From Palaemon carinicauda (lineage: Eukaryota; Arthropoda; Malacostraca; Decapoda; Palaemonidae), in contig NC_090751.1 of NCBI RefSeq assembly GCF_036898095.1, positions 72,392,313 through 72,456,312 of the forward strand: a stretch of DNA of 64,000 nt, written 5' to 3'. Shown piece by piece: positions 34,695 through 43,892 of this stretch. The notes beneath the pieces were generated by a model. That model saw only the letters and a list, made by a program, of their open reading frames with translations. It was not told the origin of the DNA and ran no database searches. The position numbers and the translations under genes are program-made. Each line of letters opens with the position of its first letter. The first letter of the stretch is position 1.

Positions 34695-34946
34695 TTGGAA
34701 AATCATTATGGGTTGTTACAACAACAATTGAAATTTTTTTCTATTTACCTCGATCCTGCATATGGAGGCACCATTCCGTATATTAGTGAATTCTGGATTA
34801 CCCAGTCTCTAACCAGTTCTAAAGCTGTATCTCATATGGCTACATCTCATCTGCAACAACCTATGACAAGATCCAACATAGATACCGGGACATCCCTTGC
34901 ACTTGAATTTATAAATAAAGTTGGATCTCATGCAAAATCAAGGTAA
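34695..34946 (+). CDS. Unrecognised 83-codon frame within the Harbinger derivative
   Basis: Open from ATG (34,695) to a stop directly after GSHAKSR (34,944). Ser/Thr/Gln-rich middle, with SLALEFINKVGSH at the end. It is followed by GGTAAATA, so it could be an exon. Harbinger elements carry a second, Myb/MADF-like gene in opposite orientation, but I see no MADF motif here. It may be chance. Confidence 0.3.
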   Translation: MENHYGLLQQQLKFFSIYLDPAYGGTIPYISEFWITQSLTSSKAVSHMATSHLQQPMTRSNIDTGTSLALEFINKVGSHAKSR

Positions 34947-34984
34947 ATAAAAAAACTTTTCCATTATTGTGGAACATGCCGTTG

Positions 34985-35330
34985 AGATTTTTTACCCTAA
35001 GCAAACTGCAAGTCTTTCCTTAGGAGATATGACATCTTGGCAATTTATGTTCTTCCTGAGCAGGCCCATTTCAATCTTTTGTAGCAAACAGATAAAGTTT
35101 GCTTTTGGCATTCTGAGATAATGAAAAAATAGCACTTCATCATCTGCCAGTTCTTTATAGTGTCCAAAACCCTCCCTCCCTCTTTTCCTTAATGAAAGAT
35201 ATACCAATATCCTTTCCTTTTATCGTTGGAATCTCTCTTCCTCGTCCTCTTCTAGTAGAAGAGCAATATGCGCTAAACTTCTAATGCTAAGAGAATTATC
35301 TCCCATGATACTCACGTGACACAATATAAG
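34985..35330 (-). pseudogene. PIF/Harbinger transposase N-terminal fragment
   Basis: The minus-strand reading gives SLAHIALLLEEDEEERFQR, a stop, then LRKRGREGFGHYKELADDEV, FFHYLRMPKANFICLLQKIE and VISPKERLAVCLG. This is the conserved N-terminal region of Harbinger nucleases (pattern YFRMS...F..LL......... i...eRLa..LR.LAtG). The DDE residues lie downstream in intact enzymes and are absent here. Confidence 0.8.
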
Positions 35331-35473
35331 TAAACAATGAAAACCGCACCGGGTAAACGGACAGGGAACGTCTCATGTGAATGTGCAACATTTCGACGGC
35401 GTTTAGCCACCGGCCTGCCTGTTCTGTTGGAAAAAAAAAACCGGTTGTGTAAATCGGCCTTTACCTAGCATAA

Positions 35474-35876
<403 letters not shown>

Positions 35877-35879
35877 TTA

Positions 35880-36150
35880 CATTCGAGACTACAACCTTAG
35901 TTGGAAAAGCAGGATGCTATAAGCCCAAGGGCCTAACAGGGAAAATAGCCCAGCGAGGAAAGCAAACAAAGAAAAATAAAATATTTCAAGAGCAGTAACA
36001 ACATTGAAATAAATATATCCTATATAAACTATAAAAACTTTAACAAAACAAGAAGAGACATTAGACAGAATAGCATCCCTGAGTGTACCCTCAAGCAAGA
36101 GAGCTATAGCCCAGGACAGAGGAAGACCATGGTACAGAGAATATGGCACT
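35880..36150. repeat. Abundant decapod-type interspersed repeat fragment
   Basis: Begins CGAGACTACAACCTTAGTTG and continues GAAAAGCAGGATGC, GGGAAAATAGCCCAGCGAGG, AAAACTTTAACAAAACAAGA. I recognise the opening as one of the most frequent repeats of decapod genomes. The first 45 bases occur inverted at 5296-5340 and 5504-5550. It starts directly after a TA array. Confidence 0.75.
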
Positions 36151-37414
36151 ACCCTAGACTGTCGGCCTATCACCGAGAAGTCATGAGAAAAGAAGTGGGC
36201 TATTTGTTACAAAATGAATTAGCCGAACAAAATTCTAGCCAATACAGTTTTCCATGTTTGCTCGTGGAAAAAACAGACAGATATTTCAGGATGTGTGCAG
36301 ACTAACGAAAGTTGAATTCGATCAGCGTGGCTCATAATTATCCTTTGCCATTCATAGGCCAACTACTCAACAACACCGGACAAGCGAGGTTCGTCTCCAA
36401 GATCGACTTGTTGAAAGGCTATTACCAATTTCCTTGGACGATAACGCAAAATTATCAGCTTTTATAATCCCGTTTGGGTTACATCTATATACAGTCTTGC
36501 CAATTGGTCTAATGAACGCACCCGCTACCTTCCAACGAGTGATGGGTAATCTTCTAGGATTGATTTAAGGTGCAGTCTTATACCTCAATGATATTGTGAT
36601 ATATTCATTGACCTAGGAAGAACATCTCCGATTCCTGAAGAAGGTATTTCAAAAGCTGCAAGGAGCACACCTGACGATTAACCTGAAGAAGAGCGAAAAT
36701 GAAAAGGCAACAGTTCAGTATTTGAGACTTGAAGTCTGAAGAGGAGAAATTGCCCTGGTAGCCTCTAAGGTCGAAGAAATAAGGAAAGCCTCACCCTCCA
36801 GAACGAGGAAGCAATTACAATGATTTTTAGGGATGACAGGATTCGACCTACGTTTTTGCCCAAATTTTCGTCTCTAGTCACTCCCTTGACAGATTTGACT
36901 AGCCCCAAGAAAAAAATTATATGGAACAGAGTGTGCCAGGAATCCTTGACAGGATAAAGGCCATATTAACTTCGAAACCGATACTGCGAGCAATTAATTT
37001 TATCAATAGATTTCTTATCCAAGTGGATGCGTAGGGTAATGGGATTGGAGCTGTCTTATTGCAAGAAGACAAGGAAGGAATTCTTCACCCTGTTTGTTTT
37101 ATGTGTCAAAGCTGAAGAAGCATCAACGAGCCTACTCGACAGTTAAAAATTAACTACCAGTGCTAGTCACAGTGATAAGTAATTTTGAAGTGTATGTGAA
37201 TAGACCACAGAATGAAGAAATTACAGTTTATTCGGATCACATTCCTTTAACTTTTGATAATAAAACGAAGAATAATAAACAAAGATTAGCTAGGTGTTCA
37301 ATATGTATACAACCATTTTGTATTACTGTAAAGCATATATCAGGTGAAGATAACGTGGTTGGAGAATATCTATTTCGGGCTGATTCAGTGGATTCAGGCT
37401 TGGAATAAATAATC
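36150..37414 (+). pseudogene. Gmr1-like reverse transcriptase and RNase H (copy A)
   Basis: AYHREVMRKEVGYLLQNELA opens the RT. FPCLLVEKTDRYFRMCAD follows, then FVSKIDLLKGYYQFP (motif A Asp), then after shifts APATFQRVMG-like codons and LYLNDIVIYS, where the YLDD box has become YLND. EEHLRFLKKVFQKLQGAHLT comes next, then RNase H from VDA (mutated to a stop, near 37,027) through SKLKKHQRAYSTVK, YVNRPQNEEITVYSDHIPLT, ICIQPFCITVKHISGEDN, ending at 37,408. The polypurine tract follows at once. Multiple stops show it is dead. This fragment supplies the RT missing from the other two copies. Confidence 0.85.
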
Positions 37415-37428
37415 TTTTTGGGGGGAGC
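37415..37428 (+). promoter_or_regulatory. Polypurine tract of copy A
   Basis: TTTTTGGGGGGAGC lies seven bases after the RNase H stop codon and directly before the LTR. It corresponds to the tract at 27,295-27,303 in the minus-strand copy. Confidence 0.75.
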
Positions 37429-37934
37429 TATCTTACAAAGCTGGTCTAGTACAAGAGTTGATATTTAATTCATGTATTTTATTTGTGAATTGTAGGTTTA
37501 AGTAAATTTATGTAAATTACATAAGACTTTCATCATTCATTTAATTGTATTTATATTCAATTCAGTCTATAAAAACTCACATTATCTTTAAGAAGTAACT
37601 TTTTCTTTCACGTATATTGTTACGAAGTCTTATGTAACTTATTTAGGTATGCTGTATCACAAACACGAGGAGTGAGCATGAGGGGTTGCATAATTTTTTT
37701 TTTTTTTTATGTTTCCACGTAGTTAGAGAGCGCATTAAATTCTCGGATTAGATTTATTGTTATTTTTTTATTTGTCACGAGAGGTAGGAGGGGGGAGTTA
37801 GCTTGAAGAGAGTTACCTCGCAAGCAAGGTTAGTACTCCTTCTTCCAAGTTACTACATTGGCAGCCTTACACAGCTAGAGCCTTGCCCCTACGCCATGAG
37901 AATGCTCTATTAGAATTTCCTAGACTAAATAAGT

Positions 37935-37937
<3 letters not shown>

Positions 37938-38010
<73 letters not shown>
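37938..38010. repeat. (TA)n array
   Basis: About 73 bp of TA repeats at the left edge of the foldback structure. Confidence 0.97.
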
Positions 38011-38012
<2 letters not shown>

Positions 38013-38025
38013 TTGTATACATAAT

Positions 38026-38547
38026 GAACACCTACTATGGGTTTCACAGACAGTGCAAGTGCGATTTTTTGCAATTCTTCTGTAACGAACAGTCGTATCA
38101 ATACGAGATGTTGCTATAGGGTATTACACCCAGTGAGGAAATTTATAGGGGTATAATGAATCGTTAATTATTAATTATAAAGACACTTGCCCCTATACCA
38201 AAGGGCATAATCTCAATCATCCAGTCACACAACCGAACAATAATATACAGAACCTCTACCTCCCCCCCCCCCTTCCCTCCCTCTCCTTTCATCCCTCACC
38301 TGCTCTCCCCCTGCTTCAAGCTATCTCTCTCCACCTCCACGCCATCCATCCCTCTCCGTTCTTTCCCTTCCCTTCATGCTCTCTTTCTAGCTTAAGTTGC
38401 AACTTATTTTGTATGATTTTTTTTTTATATCAAGCACTCTATCTATCTATCTATCTTATCTAATTATAATATTTATTGTTGTAGATATGGAACAATTCAA
38501 TCGGTTGTTACCTATCAGATGACTGACTGCTTTATTCACTGGTTTGC

Positions 38548-38613
<66 letters not shown>

Positions 38614-39030
38614 GGTATTGGTTATGTAAATAATTATTAGATTGATCGAAAAAAAAAATCGTAAAAAAATATGTTTAAATCAAAGCAACATTCAGAGAGA
38701 GAGAGAGAAAGAGAGAAGGAAAGACGTAGGGCAGGTGAGGGAAGAAAGGAGAGGGGAGGAAGAAAATGGGGGTTGGAGGTGAAGGGGGTTGTAGGCAGGC
38801 GGAGCTCTTCCAACCTGGTGTTCGTTTTCTTGCTTGGCTAATGAGTTTTGCCTCTTGGTATAGGTACAAAAGTCTTTATTATTTACAATAAATGATTCAT
38901 GATACTCCTATAAATTTCCTCACTGGGTGTAATACCCTATAGCAACATCTCGTATTGATACGACTGTTCGTTACAGAACAATTGCAAAAAATCGCACTTG
39001 CACTGCCTGTGAAACCCATAGTAGCTAATC
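38026..39030. repeat. Foldback structure with ~120 bp inverted arms
   Basis: CTATGGGTTTCACAGACAGT through GAGGAAATTTATAGG (38,034-38,150) recurs inverted at 38,903-39,022 with only a few differences. The ~750 bp spacer contains a C-run, pyrimidine-rich tracts and a CT array (38,551-38,611). The right arm is fused directly to an inverted RNase H fragment. Confidence 0.8.
38551..38611. repeat. (CT)n microsatellite
   Basis: About 60 bp of CT repeats in the foldback spacer. Confidence 0.97.
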
Positions 39031-39169
39031 TTTGTTTATTATTCTTCGTTTTATTAACAAAAGTTAAAGGAATGTGATCCGAATAAACTGTAATTTTTTC
39101 ATTCTGTGGTCTATTCACATACACTTCAAAATTACTTATCACTGTGACTAACACTGGTAGTTAATTTTT

Positions 39170-39172
<3 letters not shown>
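39023..39172 (-). pseudogene. Second, inverted copy of the Gmr1-like RNase H segment
   Basis: The minus strand reads LVTVISNFEVYVNRPQNEKI, TVYSDHIPLTFVNKTKNNKQ, RLA, nearly identical to 37,160-37,290 on the plus strand. The match stops at ATTAGCTA in both, where this copy joins the foldback arm. It looks like a copied or inverted piece of the same element rather than an independent insertion. Confidence 0.8.
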
Positions 39173-39173
<1 letters not shown>

Positions 39174-39262
<89 letters not shown>

Positions 39263-39271
39263 GTATATTCA

Positions 39272-39362
<91 letters not shown>
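39174..39362. repeat. Two (TA)n arrays
   Basis: TA repeats 39,174-39,255 and 39,274-39,362 separated by ATTTATGTATATTCATC. Confidence 0.97.
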
Positions 39363-39366
<4 letters not shown>

Positions 39367-40190
39367 CAGGAATGCATAAGCAACAGAAGAGATCCAGCCT
39401 ATCCCTTTGATAGAGGCAAAGTTTACCTGCCCTCTCTCCTCTCAATTGTGTCCACTCAAATGTGAATAAGTTTTCTATCCAACATATATCGTGTGTAGTT
39501 TTGTTACTATGTTGGTGATATTATTGAATAATTAGTTAAAGTGTAGTCTATCAATGTAAGTACATTTTATAACATAAATTTCTGTAACTGGCCCTTTCAG
39601 ATTTAGGTTCAGCAGTGAAGTGCATTAAACAATTTTGCTGAACTGCTCTGAACCTTATTGTGGACCAAAAGATTTAAGTGTAACAGTTACATGTACGTAA
39701 ATTCCATTTAGTGTTTAATCATTTGAGTTTTAAAGTGGTAACTCTTTTCATTGATTATCAAAAATAAATAGTTTCATATATTAATTACAGTGAAACAAAT
39801 GATTGTATAATTTTCATAACGAAAAATATTCTTGTCTTAATCTAAGGTTTTGTTCAGATTTAATATTGAGAGTGATTTAATTTTTCTGTATTATTGTTAA
39901 ATTTTATAGAATATATTCATTTATGTACAGTGTGTATTATTCTGATCACCAATATTTTCTCTGTGCTTTACTCATAATCCCTGACTTAGAACCGAAGTAT
40001 TAGGTTGGATTAGAATAGTTCAAATAAAGTATTCACCAAGTTTTATTTTGGGTGTTCAGTGTTTATATATATTGCCGTCTGGGAGTTGCGTTGTATTCCA
40101 AGAGCTCGTGTATTTTTCAAGTGCAACAGATTTACGTAAAAATAGACAGGTGAGTTTGGAGCTCCGATGTTTATATAATTCGCCAGCCGT

Positions 40191-40310
<120 letters not shown>

Positions 40311-40329
40311 AAGGGGATTTCCTCTCTTA

Positions 40330-40880
40330 TGGATATAAGTATTTGTATGTAAATTACGTAAGACTTTCATCGTTGATTTCATTGTATTTTTCATTGAAGT
40401 CAGTGTAGGTAAATTTATGTTAATTTCAAGAATTAACTTTCTATTTCACGTATTTCGTTACGAAGTCCTACGTGAACTGTTTAAGAGTGCTATGTGATAC
40501 GTATGAAATATGAACGAGAGCTCATGTATATCTTTTTTATATTTTTAAGAGGATTTGCATTATGTTTATAAGAAAATACGCAATTCTTATATTAGCCACA
40601 TGTTTTGGAATGGTCTGGAGAACCCCAGAGTTGGATTTTATCTGGTTTTTTTTTCCGAGAACGGTGGGTGGGCAGTGCTGGCTGAGAGAGTTTCCGTGCA
40701 GCGGGGTCGGTTCTTTTGTTCGATACTTGATAGTTGATAACTCTGGCATCACTATAAGCCAGCCCCCAAGCAACAGAAATAATTTATTAGAGTATTCTAG
40801 AAGTTACTAAATTCATATTTAGGCTTTTGTATATTGTTAGGATATATTTTTTGGAGAGGTATAAAATTATTTGTTAAAGT
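40330..40880 (+). repeat. 5' LTR fragment and leader of Gmr1-like copy B
   Basis: Contains the family landmarks GTAAATTACGTAAGACTTTC (about 40,351) and TTACGAAGTCCTACGTGAAC (about 40,457). The remainder to the gag start resembles the other LTRs only in part. The U5-like end seen in the other LTRs is missing, so it is shortened. Confidence 0.6.
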
Positions 40881-40887
40881 ACAAGAT

Positions 40888-41820
40888 GGCACAGTTTAAA
40901 ATCCAAGAGTTTTTGAGTAACCAAAGTGTTTAGGAATTGTGAGAAGCTAATGTAACGAGAGCTCAGTTGCCCTCTATTTTAAAGGCATGTGGTGGCCATG
41001 CAACGAGTGGAATGATTGAAGCCCAAATCAAGTGTGTAGCCTTAGAAGCATTGATAAATTGGAGGAAATTGTCTGAAGAAGATATTGTGGCAGCTCGAGA
41101 ACTGTTGTAGGGGACTAAAGAAGAATTTGTAGTGAAGCAAGGGCCAGTTAACCCACAAACAGAAGGCATGAAAGCAGAAAGGAATGTTGAGGTTGAGATT
41201 CAACAAATTGCAGCGGAGGAGAATTTGATCAACTTGAAGATGATGGTAAGAGAGAGGGAAATGGAAGTAAGACGAAGAGAAAAGAGATAGAAGAAGCATA
41301 ACATGCAAAGGAAATGGAAGTAAGATGAGAAGAAAAAGAGATGGGAGAAGCAAGACATGCGAGGGAGTTGGAGCTGTTGAATGCTCGTGCAAAGTCAACA
41401 ACTCAGACAGGGGTGACCTCAGTTCGTGGAAGGACGAGGAAATTACTTTCCTGGATTACACTCATTAGGTACAACAATATTTTTAAAGAATGATAAAGAC
41501 TGCTAACGTGAGGGAGAAGACTGATTTAGAAGAGTTGATAGTACTAGAGAAATATCTAAGAAGAATTCCTTGACTTATTCGAACCTATTTGAGAGAGAAA
41601 GAGGGGAAGAAACTTGATAAAGCCGCTTCGCTGAGTTAAGATTATAATATTATCAGTCCTAAACCCTCCTCGGGTATGAAGTTTCACCGGTCATTCCGAC
41701 CATGTGTCAAGTATTCACCGAACCATGGAAACCAGTTTAGTAATAACTATGCAAACAAGTTCAATGGTTACAACAGAAGTAGCACTTGTACCATTCCTAA
41801 AAAGGATGCGATACTACCAC
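40888..41820 (+). pseudogene. Gag of Gmr1-like copy B
   Basis: Starts MAQFKIQEFLSNQSV, then a stop, ANVTRAQLPSIL, GGHATSGMIEAQIKCVALEA, AEENLINLKMMVREREMEVR. Capsid-like codons follow (FLDYTHxV-like and VREKTDLEELIVLEKYLRRI) with several stops and shifts. Collinear with 31,190-30,100. Confidence 0.75.
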
Positions 41821-41830
41821 AGCAACAATT

Positions 41831-42310
41831 TTGAATCATCCTCCTTCAAGCATCGTAAAAGACGTGCAGAATGTTAATATACCTTTTTATAAGTGTGGCA
41901 AGAGAGGCCATATCAGTGAAGAATGTTGGTTGAATAAACCAAAAACAGTCGCCCAAGTGAGTAAGGATATTTCGTCTTCAAAGAATGCAAAGACGAAGAA
42001 ACGATCCGGAAAAGTTGAAGAGGAAAATAAACTTCCCAACATTTACATGATGAACATGACCGACCCAAACTACATGGATGCCTCTAAACTATATATTTAT
42101 GAAGGTATGTTAGCAGCAATTGACGCGAGTGAGCGAACCCTGGTTAGGATATTGCGCGGCGCAGGTTGCAACCATAGTGTGGTGATATGAGGAGTACACC
42201 CATTGGTGGAACAGTCTCTCACAGGAGACACTGTTATTTTGAAGGGAATAGGAGATGAAGAGGTTACCCCTATTTGCCGTTTGAAACTGTCATGAGAGTT
42301 GGTGACAAGT
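41831..42310 (+). pseudogene. Zinc knuckle and protease of Gmr1-like copy B
   Basis: The frame 41,831-42,190 has FYKCGKRGHISEECW, so the first Cys of the CCHC knuckle is Tyr. A Lys-rich linker and ASERTLVRILRGAGCNHSVV follow, so the protease DTG is replaced by GAG. After a stop the region continues as GVHPLVEQSLTGDTVILKGI and CRLKLS. Both catalytic signatures are lost, in contrast to the intact version at 29,324-29,929. Confidence 0.85.
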
Positions 42311-42429
42311 AATTTTGATTTTGTGGTATAAAGTATTCATTGGTTGTCGAAGGAGTAGACACCCTGTGGGGTAATGAATTTGGTAGAGAACCGTTTGTGC
42401 CTTGTCCCATTGTAACAGAGATACCATTG

Positions 42430-42745
42430 AAGTATAGTCCTACGACTAAACTGGGGAAGGACTACCTGTATCTGTTTCCTTGTTGTAGCATGACTAGAAT
42501 TATGATGAAGAAAGTGGCTGCTGAAGAAGAAAAAGAAATTGAAAGAGAAATGAACTTGGAGGATTTGTTTTCCGAAAAAGAGGACATAGTCCTACGACTA
42601 AACTGGAGAAGGACTACCTGTATCTGTTTCCTTGTTGTAGCATGACTAGAATTATGATGAAGAAAGTGGCTGCTGAAGAAGAAAAAGAAATTGAAAGAGA
42701 AATGAACTTGGAGGATTTGTTTTCCGAAAAAGAGGATTCCCTTAA
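42430..42745 (+). repeat. ~155 bp tandem duplication of the Glu-rich module
   Basis: AGTCCTACGACTAAACTGG through GATTTGTTTTCCGAAAAAGAG occurs at about 42,437-42,584 and again at about 42,589-42,735, differing at only a few bases. Each unit encodes VAAEEEKEIEREMNLEDLFS. The near identity marks it as recent. Confidence 0.9.
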
Positions 42746-42867
42746 TGGTACACAAGGAGAACTCCCGAGTAAGCCCAAGCGAAGAGGAATGACAGACGAG
42801 GGGACAAGAGGACAAAGAAGAAATGGACCTGGAAGAAATAGAAAATTCAGTGTTAGAAGTAGGATAA

Positions 42868-43440
42868 GTGAGTAGGAAAAGGCTGATAGGATTGCAATGG
42901 AAGGATGCAATATTAGCAGAGTTATTGTACCGTGTAGTGGACGAGACAGAGGCACAGCAGTCTCCGACCTGTCATTATCTTAAGGAAGGGTTACTTATGA
43001 GGAAGCATAGACCTGCCGATGCCCCTGGGAATGCTGAATCGGGGATATGCTGTCAGATATTAATTCCCGCACCTTTGAGGAGATAGGTGATAGCTGTAGC
43101 GCTCAAGACTGGACATTTGGGGATAAGGAAGACGATGGAGATTACGAAACTCTTTTTTTGGCCTGGCATGCATAAGGATGTGAGCCAGGTTTGCCGTGCA
43201 TGTCCCATTTGTCAGATGGCTGAAAAGCATAAAGAGTGCATCAAGGAAGCTCCATTACGACCGATGGAATTACGAGGAGAACCCTTCAGCAAAGGACTGA
43301 AGAAAATGTCAGCAGAAAAAATGGAAGGATCGGGAGGAAACAGATGGAAGAAATGTCAAGGATGTGAGGAAAAGAATCGGTGAGTTAAGGAAATTTTCCT
43401 TAGAAGACATGAAAATGAGTCAAGGATGAGCGAAGAAAAG
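42868..43440 (+). pseudogene. Integrase zinc domain of Gmr1-like copy B
   Basis: SRKRLIGLQWKDAILAELLY, then CHYLKEGLLMRKHRPADAPG and, after a stop, KTGHLGIRKTMEITKLFFWP and GMHKDVSQVCRACPICQMAE. This is the His-His-Cys-Cys region, although the first His position reads Ala. It continues into RGEPFSKGLKKMSAEKMEGS and a basic tail. No DDE core follows; RNase H comes next instead. Confidence 0.8.
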
Positions 43441-43539
43441 ATTTGGTAGGAAGAGTACATACAGATAGGTCGCGGTAGAACATCAGTTGTTGGTCTCTTC
43501 ATTGAATAGAAGATTCCGGATTTTTGAGAAGGGCAGTGA

Positions 43540-43888
43540 CTGGACCTACGTTATCGAGATATCAGGAAACAGGAAAAATTTAAGGAAGGCCATATCAACT
43601 TTTAAAACAGATTTCAACAAGAAATTTTTCATATAAGTGGATGCGACATATAATGAGATTGGTGCTGTCTTATTGCAGGAAGATGAGGAAGGAATTGTCC
43701 ACCCTATTTCTTTTATGTCGTCGAAGCTAAAGAAACATAAGTGACCCCACTTGACAGTAGAAAAGAAACTGCTAGTGTTAGTCACAGCGATAAACAAGTT
43801 TGAGGTCTATGTGAATCGACCACATAATGAGGAAGTTACGTTGCATTCGGATGATAATCAAAGATTAAGTAAGTAGTCAGTATGTTTG
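43540..43888 (+). pseudogene. RNase H of Gmr1-like copy B
   Basis: FNKKFFI, a stop, VDATYNEIGAVLLQEDEEGI, then SSKLKKHK and LTVEKKLLVLVTAINKFEVY, VNRPHNEEVTLHSDDNQRLS. The text breaks off in the middle of the domain at SVCLQA, joined to the CGCGACCGAGTTTACCC sequence of the TTAA element. Confidence 0.85.
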
Positions 43889-43892
43889 CAAG

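Larger units (their letters stand above)
34612..35473 (-). mobile_element. PIF/Harbinger deletion derivative
   Basis: Ends are inverted: TTATGCTAGGTAAA at 34,612 and TTTACCTAGCATAA at 35,460. Inside the right end is GGCCGATTTACACAACCGG (minus strand). The minus strand encodes the start of a Harbinger transposase. The span of 862 bp is too short for the full ~400-codon enzyme, so most of the catalytic domain is deleted. The TTA/TAA at the tips fits the 3-bp target preference of this superfamily. Confidence 0.7.
37429..40190 (+). repeat. 3' LTR of Gmr1-like copy A, split by later sequence
   Basis: The start (TATCTTACAAAGCTGGTCTA, then GTAAATTACATAAGACTTTC) and the end (AGTGATTTAATTTTTCTG, TATTCATTTATGTACAG, TATATATTGCCGTCTGGGAG) align with the two ends of the 25,673-27,294 LTR. 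In between, about 37,930-39,362, lie TA arrays and an inverted structure not present in the other LTR, so the LTR was invaded or rearranged. Confidence 0.65.
40885..43888 (+). mobile_element. Gmr1-like copy B internal region, internally deleted
   Basis: Plus-strand order: gag (40,888-41,800), zinc knuckle and protease (41,831-42,310), Glu-rich module with a tandem duplication (42,430-42,745), integrase zinc domain (42,868-43,260), basic spacer (43,260-43,440), RNase H (43,540-43,888). RT and the integrase core are missing at the same place as in the minus-strand copy. It is cut at about 43,890, where a 5'-truncated TTAA element begins. Confidence 0.8.
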
